NCBI GenBank assembly: GCA_039026235.1
Contig: JBCCMQ010000001.1
Span: 930,001-994,000 of the forward strand
Direction: 5' to 3'
DNA length: 64,000 nucleotides
DNA from: JBCCMQ01 sp039026235
GTDB taxonomy: Bacteria; Pseudomonadota; Alphaproteobacteria; Rhodobacterales; Rhodobacteraceae
Under the pieces are notes generated by a model. That model worked only from the letters and a program-made list of their open reading frames with translations. It did not search any database and was not told the origin of the DNA. Shown here one piece after another: positions 1 to 10,236 of the stretch (within the stretch, counting starts at the first letter, position 1; the number at the start of each line of letters is the position of its first letter). The position numbers and the translations under genes are program-made.

Positions 1-1177
1 CCACAACCGGAACCGTTCCGTAACGCAACCCCATCAGCTGGGTCAGACCGCAGGGCTCGAACCGCGACGGAACAAGGATTGCGTCGCCGCCTGCGATCAT
101 GCGGTGGGACAGCGCTTCGTCATATCCGATGGTTACCGACACCTGGGACGACCCGGCGGAAAGCTCTTTGAAAGCTACTTCGAATTCCGGCGCACCCGAA
201 CCCAGAAGTGCCAGTTGCCCGCCCTCTTCGAGAAACGACGGAACCGCCTCTAGCAGCAGATCCAAGCCCTTTTGCTGCGTCAGCCGCGAGATCAGAACGC
301 AAAGAGGTCCGTCCGCCTCTGGCAGTCCAAGTTCATCCCGCAACGCCTTCTTGTTCTTGGCTTTTCCCCGTATTGTCTTGTAGCGTCCGGCAATCTTGGG
401 ATCGCGGGCCGGATCCCAGAGGGCGGTATCTATGCCGTTCAAAATGCCCAAAACGTCGCTGCCCCGCGCAGCCAGAACACCTTCAAGTCCCATGCCGAAG
501 TCCGCAGTCGCAAGTTCGCGTGCATAGGTGGGGCTGACGGTCGACACCCGGTCGGCCGTGACGAGGCCCGCCTTCAGCGCGCTGATCTGGCCGTAGTATT
601 CGTAACCCGCGGGCGTGAAACCTTCCGGAGGCAGGCGCAGCGCACCAAGTTGCGTTGCAGGCACAAGACCTTGAAAGGCGATGTTATGGATAGTGAGCAG
701 TGATGCGGGGCGCGTACCCGGCGCCATTTGCGACAAATAGACCGGCGTCAGGGCCGCCTGCCAGTCATGCAGGTGAAGAACCTGCGGCCGCCAGGCGTCG
801 CCATCTTCTGCGGCCAGACGCGCCGCCATCCAGCACAGCGCCGCAAAGCGTACGGCGTTGTCGGGCCAGTCCCGGCCGCTTGGATCCGCATAGATCGACC
901 CCGGGCGATCATAGAGATGCGGCGCATCCAGTACCAAAAGGTCAAGACCGTCCGTCCGTTCGAACAAAAGACGACCTTCCGCGCCAAAAAGGTCCCATTC
1001 CACCAGGACCTCGCTGGGCGCGCTCAGGCGTTCCGTGACCTGCCGGTAGCCGGGCAGCAACGTGCGGATCTCTACACCTTCCGCGGCAAGCGCGCCGGGC
1101 AATGCCCCGGCAACATCCGCAAGACCGCCAGTCTTGACCAGTGGCACGCATTCCGAAGTAACCGATAGTACCCGCAC
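1..1177 (-). CDS. glgA: glycogen synthase GlgA, C-terminus beyond window edge
   Basis: Transfers glucose from ADP-glucose to growing alpha-1,4-glucan in the cytoplasm. The reverse strand stays open from a GTG at 1177 to the window edge (about 392 residues). It begins with the family signature VTSECVPLVKTGGLADV, which contains the ADP-glucose-binding KTGGL motif, followed by DVAGALPGAL. Further in are HLHDWQAAL, the NGIDTALWDP segment and RFEPCGLTQ near the edge, all typical of GT5 synthases of about 480 residues; the last part is missing. The start is placed at GTG because it gives the canonical N-terminus and lies 4 bases after the glgC stop, implying co-transcription with glgP and glgC. Confidence 0.95.
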   Translation of the reverse strand, partial: MRVLSVTSECVPLVKTGGLADVAGALPGALAAEGVEIRTLLPGYRQVTERLSAPSEVLVEWDLFGAEGRLLFERTDGLDLLVLDAPHLYDRPGSIYADPSGRDWPDNAVRFAALCWMAARLAAEDGDAWRPQVLHLHDWQAALTPVYLSQMAPGTRPASLLTIHNIAFQGLVPATQLGALRLPPEGFTPAGYEYYGQISALKAGLVTADRVSTVSPTYARELATADFGMGLEGVLAARGSDVLGILNGIDTALWDPARDPKIAGRYKTIRGKAKNKKALRDELGLPEADGPLCVLISRLTQQKGLDLLLEAVPSFLEEGGQLALLGSGAPEFEVAFKELSAGSSQVSVTIGYDEALSHRMIAGGDAILVPSRFEPCGLTQLMGLRYGTVPVV

Positions 1178-1181
1178 CGAG

Positions 1182-2450
1182 CTATCCCAATGCCGCTTCC
1201 CGCGCTTCCAGCATCGCCCGGGTCACCAGGGTGACACCGCCTTCGGACACCCGGAACCACTTGGCATCCTCTTCAGGATCTTCGCCCACAACCAGGCCTT
1301 CGGGAATGACAACGCCCCGATCAACGACTGCATTCTTAAGGCGTGCGTGCCGGCTGATATAGACGTAAGGCAGCAGAACGGCGTGGTCGAGACTGGCGAA
1401 TGAATTGGTGTGCACCATCGTAAACAATAGGGAATTGCGCACCTCGCTGCCCGAGATAATACACCCGCCCGACACCAGGGACGACACCGCCGAACCACGC
1501 CTGTCGGGCTTGTCGTGGATGAACTTTGCCGGTGGGACCGCCTCGGAGTAGGTCCAGATCGGCCAGTCCCTGTCCCACATGTCGAGGTCGGGCGTAAAAT
1601 CTGTGAGGTCAATGTTGGCCTTCCAGAAAGCATCGACCGTTCCGACATCCCGCCAATAGGCGGGCGCAGTTTCCACATGGCGGACGCAGCTTTCTGTAAA
1701 GCGGTGCGCCATGGCTTTTCCGCCCGAGACGATGGCCGGGATCAGGTCGTTTCCGAAATCATGGCTGGAGTTCTGATCGTCCGCATCCCGCAAGAGAAGA
1801 TCGCGCAGAAACGGCCAGGAGAAGACGTAGATGCCCATCGAGGCCAGGGCCATATCCGGGTTGTCGGGCATGCCCGGCGGATCCTTGGGCTTTTCCAGGA
1901 AACCGGTGATCTGGTCGCTGGCATCCACCGCCATTACACCGAATGCTGTGGCCTCTTCGCGTGGGACCGTCAGGCACCCAATGGTGACGTCGGCATCGTT
2001 GTCGACATGCTCGCGCAGCATCACTTCGTAGTCCATCTTGTAGATATGATCGCCAGCCAGAATGATCACATGGTCCACATCGTAACTGTCGACGATGTCA
2101 ATATTTTGGGTGACGGCGTCGGCGGTGCCCCGGTACCACATATGTTCGCTGACCCGTTGCGATGCGGGCAGGATGTCCAGGTATTCGTTTCGTTCTGCCC
2201 GAAAGAAGTTCCAGCCACGCTGACAGTGGCGGATGAGACTATGGGCCTTGTATTGCGTGGCGATGGCCATTTTCCGAATGCCGGAATTCAGCGCGTTGGA
2301 TAGGGCGAAATCGATGATCCGGGTTTTGCCGCCGAAGTAGACGGCCGGCTTGGCCCGCCGATCCGTCAGCTCTTTCAAACGGCTGCCACGGCCGCCAGCA
2401 AGCACGAACGCCATTGAACGGCCCGCCAGCCGCGTCGAATGCTGTGTCAT
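1182..2450 (-). CDS. glgC: glucose-1-phosphate adenylyltransferase GlgC
   Basis: Makes ADP-glucose from ATP and glucose-1-phosphate, the committed step of bacterial glycogen synthesis. The 422-residue protein has the N-terminal nucleotide-binding signature FVLAGGRGSRLKELTDRRAK, then the YRGTADAVTQN and LAGDHIYKMDY motifs, the sugar-phosphate region GFLEKP, and a C-terminal left-handed beta-helix region (SGGCIISGSEVRNSLL). An upstream in-frame start would add 14 residues. The ATG at 2450 is preferred because a clear GGGAGG ribosome site lies at 2456-2461 and it gives the normal family N-terminus. It sits between glgP and glgA in one minus-strand operon. Confidence 0.97.
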   Translation of the reverse strand: MTQHSTRLAGRSMAFVLAGGRGSRLKELTDRRAKPAVYFGGKTRIIDFALSNALNSGIRKMAIATQYKAHSLIRHCQRGWNFFRAERNEYLDILPASQRVSEHMWYRGTADAVTQNIDIVDSYDVDHVIILAGDHIYKMDYEVMLREHVDNDADVTIGCLTVPREEATAFGVMAVDASDQITGFLEKPKDPPGMPDNPDMALASMGIYVFSWPFLRDLLLRDADDQNSSHDFGNDLIPAIVSGGKAMAHRFTESCVRHVETAPAYWRDVGTVDAFWKANIDLTDFTPDLDMWDRDWPIWTYSEAVPPAKFIHDKPDRRGSAVSSLVSGGCIISGSEVRNSLLFTMVHTNSFASLDHAVLLPYVYISRHARLKNAVVDRGVVIPEGLVVGEDPEEDAKWFRVSEGGVTLVTRAMLEAREAALG

Positions 2451-2515
2451 TGTTTCCTCCCGGCGCTTTTTTCCTGTCTTAGCACAAGCCACGGATGACG
2501 CACCGAGTTTTCGGC

Positions 2516-4888
2516 CTAGCGATCTATCGCACTGTGGGCGCGCCAGATGTCGGCCATATAGCCGCGGATCGTGCGGTCCGATGCGAACCAGCCGCTGCGT
2601 GCCGTGTTCAGGGCCGCCGCACGCATCCAGCTTGATTGATCCAGGAACGCGGCATCGACCGCCCGCTGGGCGCGCCAGTAGTCCGAGAAGTCGCTGCAGA
2701 CGAGGAAGTAGTCTTCCTTTGAGAGGTTAGCGGCAATACCGGAATAGCGGCCGGGATCACCGGGACTGAAGACGCCTTTGCGCACAGCCTCAAGCGCGCG
2801 CGCCAGACGTGCGTCAGTGGCAATCGCCTTTGCGGCGTGGCCTGATATCTGGCGCCGGGCGACCACCTCTTCGGCCGTCATTCCGAAGAGAAAGAAGTTC
2901 TCGGCACCCACAAGATCACGGATTTCGACGTTGGCGCCGTCCAGGGTGCCGATGGTCAGCGCGCCGTTCAGTGCGAACTTCATATTGCCCGTGCCGCTCG
3001 CCTCTTTGCCGGCGGTCGAGATTTGCTCGGACAGATCCGCCGCCGGGATCAGCCGCTCGGCCATGCTGACGTTGTAGTTCTCTGGATAGAACACGCGCAA
3101 AAATTTCGACGTGACCGGATCATCATTAAGTATGACCGCCACGTCGTTGATAAGGTGAATGATTTCTTTAGCGAAGACATAGCCAGGTGCGGCTTTTCCT
3201 CCAAAGATCTTCACCCGCGGTGTCCAGTTACCGGTGGGATTATCCTTGATTTCCTGCCAGAGCGCGATGGTCTCAAGGATGTTGAGATGCTGGCGTTTGT
3301 ATTCGTGGATGCGCTTGATCTGGACATCGAACAGAAAGTCCGGGTCCAGGTCCATGCCCGCGCTTTGTTCGGCCCATTCCGCAAGCGCCAGTTTGTTCGC
3401 ACGCTTCGCCCCGGCATAATCGGCTGCAAAGCCCGCGTCGTCGAGCAAGGGCTCGATGTTGCGCAGGCTTTCCAGATCGGCGACCCAGTCTGTTCCCAAA
3501 CGGTTGCTCACCGCCCCGGACAGGCTCGGGTTGCACCCCAAGATCCACCGGCGCGGTGTCACGCCATTGGTTTGGTTGACGATGCGTTCGGGATGAAGGC
3601 TGTGCAGATCGGCGAAAACCGTTGATTTCATCAGCTCGGTGTGCAGCGCCGAGACACCGTTGACCCGGTGCGCCATGATGAAGCTGAGTTCGCCCATGCG
3701 CACTTCACCATCCGCCTTGGCGGTCACCTTTCGCGCCGGATAGTGCTGGGCATGGTCGCTGTCGATTCTGTCGATAAGCTGCACGTGGCGCGGCAAAAGC
3801 CGCAGCATCAGATCTTCGCTCCACCGTTCCAGCGCTTCGGGCAAAAGGGTATGATTGGTGTAGCTCAAACACGCCCGAGCCGTGGCAATGGCATCATCAA
3901 GATCCATGCCATTTTCGTCGTGCAGCAGTCGCACCATTTCGGGCCCGGCGATGGCCGGGTGGGTATCATTCAGCTGGATCGCAACTTTTGCAGGAAGCTT
4001 TGAAAGATCGTCATACTCGGACTGAAAACGCCGCAGGATGTCGCGCAGACTGGCGGCGGTGAAAAAGAACTCCTGCTTCAGGCGCAGTTCTTTGCCCTCG
4101 GGCGTGGTGTCATCGGGATATAGCACCCGGCTGATGGTGCGTGCGGCCGCCTCTTCTTGGGCGGCGGCGGTATAGTCGCCCCGATTAAATCTTTCCAAAT
4201 CGAACACATGGACCGGTTTCGCCGCCCAAAGGCGGAGCGTATTGGCCCAACGGCCCTGCCAGCCGATCACGGGCGTATCAAAGGCTTGGGCCACTACGGT
4301 TTCTTCGGGCGCCCAGGCCGCGCTTTGACCTGATCGGGCAACGGTCCCGCCGAAGCCGATGGCAAAGGTCGCTTCGGGTCGTTCAAATGCCCAGACGTTC
4401 GGCTGGGTAAGCCAGTCTTCGGGGTATTCGACCTGGGCACCATGTTCAAAATGCTGTCGGAACAGCCCGTGTTCATAGCGTATGCCGTACCCATAGGCCG
4501 GGCACCCGATGGTTGAGAGCGATTCAAGGAAACAAGCCGCGAGCCGCCCAAGCCCACCGTTTCCAAGGGCCGCATCCGGTTCATCTTCAAGCAATGCGTC
4601 AAAGGCGATGCCGAAGCCCTCGCAAGCCTCGCGCACCTCATCCAGAAGGCCAAGATTGACGATCGCGTCGCCCAAAAGGCGACCGATCAGAAACTCCATG
4701 GACAGATAGTAAACGCGTTTGTGTCGGCCGGCGTAGGTCTGGCGAGTTGCGTCAAACCACACATCGGTGATGCGATCGCGCACGGCGTGGCTGAGCGCGA
4801 TCCGCCAGTCGCGCAACTGCGCATGTTCAGGATCCTTGCCCTGCGCATAGCGCAACTGATCAACGATCTTGCCCGAAAGGTCCGTCAT
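2516..4888 (-). CDS. glgP: glycogen/maltodextrin phosphorylase GlgP
   Basis: Phosphorolytically shortens alpha-1,4-glucans, releasing glucose-1-phosphate; PLP-dependent GT35 enzyme in the cytoplasm. At 790 residues it has the usual bacterial length. Visible landmarks are YYLSMEFLIGRLL near the N-terminus, NGGLGRLAACF, the IQLNDTHPAIAGPE block, and the PLP site EASGTGNMKFALNGALT with the Schiff-base lysine at residue 638. It is the first gene of the glgP-glgC-glgA operon, so degradation and synthesis are encoded together. A 137-base gap upstream of its start should contain its promoter. Confidence 0.97.
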   Translation of the reverse strand: MTDLSGKIVDQLRYAQGKDPEHAQLRDWRIALSHAVRDRITDVWFDATRQTYAGRHKRVYYLSMEFLIGRLLGDAIVNLGLLDEVREACEGFGIAFDALLEDEPDAALGNGGLGRLAACFLESLSTIGCPAYGYGIRYEHGLFRQHFEHGAQVEYPEDWLTQPNVWAFERPEATFAIGFGGTVARSGQSAAWAPEETVVAQAFDTPVIGWQGRWANTLRLWAAKPVHVFDLERFNRGDYTAAAQEEAAARTISRVLYPDDTTPEGKELRLKQEFFFTAASLRDILRRFQSEYDDLSKLPAKVAIQLNDTHPAIAGPEMVRLLHDENGMDLDDAIATARACLSYTNHTLLPEALERWSEDLMLRLLPRHVQLIDRIDSDHAQHYPARKVTAKADGEVRMGELSFIMAHRVNGVSALHTELMKSTVFADLHSLHPERIVNQTNGVTPRRWILGCNPSLSGAVSNRLGTDWVADLESLRNIEPLLDDAGFAADYAGAKRANKLALAEWAEQSAGMDLDPDFLFDVQIKRIHEYKRQHLNILETIALWQEIKDNPTGNWTPRVKIFGGKAAPGYVFAKEIIHLINDVAVILNDDPVTSKFLRVFYPENYNVSMAERLIPAADLSEQISTAGKEASGTGNMKFALNGALTIGTLDGANVEIRDLVGAENFFLFGMTAEEVVARRQISGHAAKAIATDARLARALEAVRKGVFSPGDPGRYSGIAANLSKEDYFLVCSDFSDYWRAQRAVDAAFLDQSSWMRAAALNTARSGWFASDRTIRGYMADIWRAHSAIDR

Positions 4889-5025
4889 GGTTTTGGCCTG
4901 CCTGTCGTTCTGCGCCTGCCCGGGGCGCTCGCAGCCTTATTCCTTACCGCCTGTGGGCTTTCAAGGCAGTTGCTGGTTCACGGCGCGTCCTGCGGCGGTT
5001 TGCGGCGCTTTGGCGGCGCGGGCGC

Positions 5026-8000
5026 CTAGTAATCACGCTCGAAGAAGATGCCGATAGAATTGGTGCCAGTGGATTCGACAGCACCTCTTGCGGTCAGCGA
5101 GTCGGTGATGCGGAGGTTCAGATTCAACTGCGTCCCACCTTCCGCATCGACGCCGAGCCCGGTGTAAATATTGTCCGAGATGTATTTGCCCGCCCGCAAA
5201 GACAAAGCGTCATTGTCGTTGGTGTCAATGTCGAGATCATCGATGCCAAGTGCCGCACGTGCGGTGCCGCCCAGATCGGTGCCACCGCGACCGGACAGTA
5301 TCAGCAGGGAGTTGGCCAGCTGAGCGGCCTGAAAAGCGCTTAACTCACTAATATCCCTGTCAAAGAGGAACCGGGCCAGCACCTCGTCATCGGGCAGAGA
5401 AGGCGACGAAGTGAACTCAATCTCGGGATCAAGCGCCGGGCCGCTGACCCTGACAAAGATGTCCGCCGTCGAGGTTTCGCTGGTCGCCTGAAAATCCACC
5501 CAGGGAATGAAGGTTCCCTGCATGCTGACCGCGCCCTCATCGAAGTCGAGCCGGCGTCCCAGGATGTCGAAACGGCCCCGTTCCATATCGAGCTGACCGA
5601 TCGGGATGGTTTCGGCCGTGGTGCCACCCACCTGAAGCGCACCGCCAAGCTCCACGTCAAGGCCCCTGCCCCGAATGAACAGCGGGTCGCCAGTTGATAT
5701 CCCAATATCCAGGGCAAAAGGTGGCGGCGGGTTCGGAGGCGGGCCGCTGTCATCCGGCACGACGCCTGCCCTTGTGCGCGTCACTTCACTGCCTGCCGGT
5801 TCGCCAATATGGCGGATATTCTCCAAAGGTCCTGAAAACGACGCCGGTATCTCGGAAATCCTGAACTCGGTGTCCAGAAGTTGTAAGTCACCGGCAATTG
5901 TGGCCCCACCGGTCAGCGGCCCATTAACGGTGAGCTGGCCGGACAATGTGGTCTCGTAAAGCGCACCGTCTGTCAGGCGGGGATTGTTCAGCGCCACCGC
6001 CAGGCTGCCGCGATAGGGCGCCCTGAGTACTATCGGGCCTGCGACCGTGATGCCGCCGCCAGTAGAAAGCCCCGCTGCGGCGTCAATTCGAGCCCGACCA
6101 CCTGCCAGTTCAACGTCGGCGCCGATACCGGACAGTGAAAACGGCAACGCCGGGATGGCAAGCTGCGCATCGCGCAGCGAAACAGACCCACCCAAGGCGG
6201 ACATCTCAGGTGGTCCGTTCAACGAAAGATCAAGGGTGGCATCACCGCGGACTTGGTTCGGGGACAGAACGCCGTTGGCCAGCGCCAGATCCACAATGCC
6301 CGTTAGTGTGGCATCCGCGGTTGAAAAATCCGTGGGCGCCGTGCCGCTCAGTTCCAGCGCGCGCAGTCCGGGCCCCGCCATCGCCAGTTCAAACGCATTC
6401 TGACCGCTGGCCCGCCGTGCCCTGCCCGTGGCTTCAAGCGGTCCGTTGAAACCGGGCGCAACGAGACCAAGATTGCGGACGGCGATTTCAAATTCGGCCT
6501 GGGCGTCCTCGCCAAGCACTTCTCCGCTTGCTTTCGCATTTACTTCGCCGGTTTCAATCGTGAACAATGTGAGCCGTGCGATCTCACCGATGCGATCCGC
6601 TTCGACACGCAAGGCACCGGCGCCGCCGATCAGGCGATCTACCTGCGTCTGACCAACGCCCAGACCGGTCGTATCGGCGCTTAGGCGCAGGTCACCGGAT
6701 TGATCGGCCAGATCGCCCGTCGCCTCAAACTGCGCGTCGATGGCGCCCGACAGCGCCGTCCCTGCGAGCGCCGCAAAGCGCGACAAATCTTCTGCAGTCA
6801 AAAGCGCGGTCACCGAAACCGGTTGTTCGCGGTCGCCAAGCGCAAGGTCAGCCGCGCCGGTCAGCTCAAAATCCGTGCCGCCGATGCGCAGATCGCTCAA
6901 AACAAGACGTTCGTTGGTGGCAAAATCGACGTCAAATCCGGCTGCGAGATCGGCACCGAGTGCCGCTGTGAGAGCGGGCGCGTTGCTGACCACGTCACTG
7001 AGGCTGCTGTCGAGGCGCGCGCGGATAGCCGGCACGGGCGGCGCGCCGTCGGGCGCGGCGACAAGGCCTTCGGCGACACCGCTCAGGCTTGTCGATGATG
7101 AGAAGCCAAGTTCCGTCCCCTCACCAGTCAAAACAGTGGCATCGCTCACCTCAATACGACCGTCAACCGATGTGCTCTCCACCGGGCCGTCGAAGGTTAT
7201 GTCTATGTCCACGGCGCCACCCATTTCGGTCGGCGCCACAAAAGCATTGGCGACCGCGAGATCAATATCGCCTGCCACTGCGGCGGTCAGGGTCGAAAAG
7301 TCGGATGGGGCGTTGGCGATGACCGTGATGCCCGGAATTCCGGGCCCCTGGGCTTGGAGGTCGACGTCGAGCCCGGCCGTGCCAAACAAAAGGCGGCCAG
7401 CTGAGTCAAATGGTCCGGTAAAGCCCGGTGACAGGACGCCAAGATCGCGCAAACCTGCCGCGAATTGAAAGGCCGCGGCGTCTGGCGCGATAAATCCGCC
7501 TGCCGTCGCTTCGATCTCAGCCGTGCGCAGCGTGAATTCGTCGACCGACAGCCGAGGTCCTTCGCGCCGCAACCGTGCGGCCAGCCGCCCCCGCCCACCG
7601 ATAACGGCATCGGCCTGGGCAACGCCAATGGCCAGATCATCGGTCTCAGCCGCTAACTCTGCCTCTAATGCACCGTCGCCCAGGGCACCGCTGGCCACCG
7701 CTTCAATAGTCGCGGCGCCGGCAATGTCCTGACCGGCAAGCGGCGCGAAACGCGCCAGGTCCGGGGCCACAACGGAAAGATCCGCGTCCAGCACGGGCGC
7801 GGTCCCTGCCAGTTCCAGGTTCAGGTTCCCGGCCACGGCGACACCGACAAAATCCGCCACAAGGTCCGAAACTGATAGGCGTTGACCGGCCGTGAATTCC
7901 GCACGCATCGCCGCCTCGGCCGCGCCGCCCACGGCCTCGGTTGCCGCCGGGTCGGAAAACTCAAGTCCGCTGAGGCGGGTCTCAAGCGCCCCTGCGAAAC

Positions 8001-10236
8001 CGATCGGCGCGCCCGGTCCATCGGGCGACTTAACGATATTGGAAAGTGTGCCGTCCACGTTGGTGGCGGCTTCAAACGCCGTCAGCGACAGGGCCGGTTC
8101 CGGTTGAAGCACGGCGCCATCGCGGACCACAACGCTCCCCTCTATGCTGGCGCCCTCGACCGGCCCGACAAGCGCCAGATCCAGGTCCGCCACACCCGCC
8201 AGCGCAAGCGGTGCCGCAATGCCGTTGGCCAGCGCCAAATCGATGGCCCCCTGAACCGCGCCGTCCAAGCGTTCGAAATTCCGGGGCGCCGAGGCCCGCA
8301 AACTGACACCGTCCAGACCCGGCCCGGACAAGCGCAAGTCGGTACTGACACCTTCTGTCCCGATTGCCCCTTCGCCCACGGCCTCCAGCGGCCCGGAAAA
8401 GTCCGGCGCCAGCACACCCACATCCCGAAGTCCGGCCGTGAAATCGAACCGCGTATCACCGGTTGCCACCTTCGCATCAGCCGTCGCGCGCAGTTCGTTG
8501 GTCGTTAGATCAAGGCCGTTCAGGGACAGGCCCGTCTCATCGCGCACGACCTCAAAGCGCAGCGCGCCCTGCCCGGCCAAAAGAAGGTCGGCCTGCGGTT
8601 GCCCGATGCCCAGATCATCGGTACCCGCGCGCAGATCGGCGCGGAAGGTCGCGGCCCCCAAATCGGCCGCACCGGTCAATCCCGCATCCGCCGCGCCGCT
8701 GAGCGGCATACCGGCCAAAAGTGAAAACCGCGACAGGTCGTCAGCCCGCACATCGAGATCGGCGGTGACATCGACGGTTTCACCCTGCCAGTCGATCTCT
8801 GCGCTGCCTTCGGCACCGTATTCTTTACCAGTGATGACGAGAGCTGGCAGTCTCAGCGGAGCGCCGGTTTGAAAGGTCAGGTCAAGCTTGGCCTGAACAT
8901 CCTCGCCCATTGCAGCTGCAAGGGCTGGATCGGCCAGCGACAAGCCTTCGACATCGGCATCCACTTTCGCGGTGACCTCGCCGGCAAGGCCGTCGGCCGG
9001 CGTCCGCAGGATCCCCGATGCGCTGAGACCAGCGCGTGTTACACCAACCTGGGAAGTAGTAAGTTCGTCGATCTGAAAGGTGCCAACCCAACCGTCACGG
9101 CGACGCTGGTCCAGAAGAATTTGCAAATCTACCCGGCCGACGCGGACCGGATTGCCGGTGGTCGGCAACAGCACTGGCGATCCGTCCTCGGCGGCAACGA
9201 CCCCGTTCAAATCCGCCGACAGCGGCCAGCGATCAGCCCCCAGCGTCAGGTTTCCACCAAGGTTAAGAGCCGCTGACGCAAGGCCGATATCACGCAGCAC
9301 AAGGCGGCCGTCATCAAGGGATTGCCCCTTCAAAGACAGCGCCACATCGGGTCCAAAAAAGGCCTGATAGGCCGGAAGGAATAGGGGTGTGACATCGCCT
9401 GACAGATCCACTTCGAAGCCGCGTCCTCCGGCGCCATTTACGGCCGGGATATCGGTCAGCGCCACCTGCCCGGCGATCCGGGGGGTGCCATCGGTAGACA
9501 GGTTTATGTCGGCAGCGAAATCGGACAAGGGCCCCCGGCCCTTGACGAAAAGGGAAAGCGATGGCGCGCCTACGATACCCAGTTTCCGCCCTATCAGTCC
9601 GCCGGCCGCCTCATCGAGGCCTATGTCGACGGACAGAATGGTCGATGTGTTGTCGAACGAGCTGCGGATCGCCGCCGAAAGGGGCTGATCATCGGTCCGT
9701 TCCAGGGTCAGCTCCGCCAACCCGGCACCTTCCGCGAGCTGAACAATCCCGCCAAAACGCGCCTCGACCGCTTCGCCCAGAACCTCTTCGCCCAGTTCCA
9801 GCCTCTCAAGTGCAACCTCGGCCACATCAATCGCCACTGGCAGGTCCGGGATGGAAAAATCAAATCCTTGGGCCTCCGGCGATGGAGGCTTCGCGGGATC
9901 CGGCACCGGCGGACGCAAGAACGCGACCCGCCCGATAGACAGGCTGTTGACGTCCAGGCGTCGGCGCACCAGGGCCAGGCGGTTCCAGTCGAGTTCGACG
10001 TCCTCGACCCGCAGGAATTCCCCATCAGGATCGGAAATGATGATCGCGCCGATGGTGGCGGTCGAGGACAACGCGCCCTCAAGGCCCCGGATCACAACGG
10101 TCTGACGGTCGCTGGACAGCAGGTTCTGAATGGTTCGCGCCAGAAGGCCCCGGTCACCTTCGTCTTCCTGGGCACCGGCCGGAAGACCCAACACCACAGC
10201 CGCAACCGCCGCGCGTATGGTGCCCCGCCATGCCAT
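5026..10236 (-). CDS. tamB: TamB-like translocation/assembly module protein
   Basis: Large periplasm-spanning inner-membrane partner of TamA; the family helps outer-membrane protein insertion and lipid transport between membranes. The 1736-residue protein starts with a signal-anchor-like stretch (about residues 7-22), then an AsmA-like N-terminal region with DVELDWNRLALVRRRL. The long middle is predicted beta, with little Lys/Cys. The DUF490/TamB C-terminal domain includes IGQLDMERGRFDILGRRLDF, the FIPWVDFQATSET segment and VEFIFERDY-like end residues (IFFERDY). Its ATG overlaps the tamA TGA by one base (TGATG), so the two are translationally coupled. The middle contains three tandem ~325-residue repeats, listed separately. 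Function is by family homology. Confidence 0.93.
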   Translation of the reverse strand: MAWRGTIRAAVAAVVLGLPAGAQEDEGDRGLLARTIQNLLSSDRQTVVIRGLEGALSSTATIGAIIISDPDGEFLRVEDVELDWNRLALVRRRLDVNSLSIGRVAFLRPPVPDPAKPPSPEAQGFDFSIPDLPVAIDVAEVALERLELGEEVLGEAVEARFGGIVQLAEGAGLAELTLERTDDQPLSAAIRSSFDNTSTILSVDIGLDEAAGGLIGRKLGIVGAPSLSLFVKGRGPLSDFAADINLSTDGTPRIAGQVALTDIPAVNGAGGRGFEVDLSGDVTPLFLPAYQAFFGPDVALSLKGQSLDDGRLVLRDIGLASAALNLGGNLTLGADRWPLSADLNGVVAAEDGSPVLLPTTGNPVRVGRVDLQILLDQRRRDGWVGTFQIDELTTSQVGVTRAGLSASGILRTPADGLAGEVTAKVDADVEGLSLADPALAAAMGEDVQAKLDLTFQTGAPLRLPALVITGKEYGAEGSAEIDWQGETVDVTADLDVRADDLSRFSLLAGMPLSGAADAGLTGAADLGAATFRADLRAGTDDLGIGQPQADLLLAGQGALRFEVVRDETGLSLNGLDLTTNELRATADAKVATGDTRFDFTAGLRDVGVLAPDFSGPLEAVGEGAIGTEGVSTDLRLSGPGLDGVSLRASAPRNFERLDGAVQGAIDLALANGIAAPLALAGVADLDLALVGPVEGASIEGSVVVRDGAVLQPEPALSLTAFEAATNVDGTLSNIVKSPDGPGAPIGFAGALETRLSGLEFSDPAATEAVGGAAEAAMRAEFTAGQRLSVSDLVADFVGVAVAGNLNLELAGTAPVLDADLSVVAPDLARFAPLAGQDIAGAATIEAVASGALGDGALEAELAAETDDLAIGVAQADAVIGGRGRLAARLRREGPRLSVDEFTLRTAEIEATAGGFIAPDAAAFQFAAGLRDLGVLSPGFTGPFDSAGRLLFGTAGLDVDLQAQGPGIPGITVIANAPSDFSTLTAAVAGDIDLAVANAFVAPTEMGGAVDIDITFDGPVESTSVDGRIEVSDATVLTGEGTELGFSSSTSLSGVAEGLVAAPDGAPPVPAIRARLDSSLSDVVSNAPALTAALGADLAAGFDVDFATNERLVLSDLRIGGTDFELTGAADLALGDREQPVSVTALLTAEDLSRFAALAGTALSGAIDAQFEATGDLADQSGDLRLSADTTGLGVGQTQVDRLIGGAGALRVEADRIGEIARLTLFTIETGEVNAKASGEVLGEDAQAEFEIAVRNLGLVAPGFNGPLEATGRARRASGQNAFELAMAGPGLRALELSGTAPTDFSTADATLTGIVDLALANGVLSPNQVRGDATLDLSLNGPPEMSALGGSVSLRDAQLAIPALPFSLSGIGADVELAGGRARIDAAAGLSTGGGITVAGPIVLRAPYRGSLAVALNNPRLTDGALYETTLSGQLTVNGPLTGGATIAGDLQLLDTEFRISEIPASFSGPLENIRHIGEPAGSEVTRTRAGVVPDDSGPPPNPPPPFALDIGISTGDPLFIRGRGLDVELGGALQVGGTTAETIPIGQLDMERGRFDILGRRLDFDEGAVSMQGTFIPWVDFQATSETSTADIFVRVSGPALDPEIEFTSSPSLPDDEVLARFLFDRDISELSAFQAAQLANSLLILSGRGGTDLGGTARAALGIDDLDIDTNDNDALSLRAGKYISDNIYTGLGVDAEGGTQLNLNLRITDSLTARGAVESTGTNSIGIFFERDY
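5870..8745 (-). repeat. three tandem ~325-residue repeats inside TamB
   Basis: The TamB reading frame contains three successive copies of a long unit beginning near residues 498, 826 and 1149. Each starts with a D-L-(S/A)-R-F-x-x-L-A-G motif. The units then share, in order, a (D/T)-L-x-I/V-G-x-x-Q-(A/V)-D segment, a G-L-R-D-V/L-G-V-L-(A/S)-P-x-F block, and a D-L-A-(L/V)-A-N-G/A-x-x-A/S-P segment. Boundaries are approximate because they were read by eye from the translated sequence. Confidence 0.85.

Noticed and set aside
1515..2303. 262-codon open frame on the plus strand
   Set aside because: It lies antisense inside glgC, which has all family motifs and a strong ribosome site; the antisense translation resembles no family.
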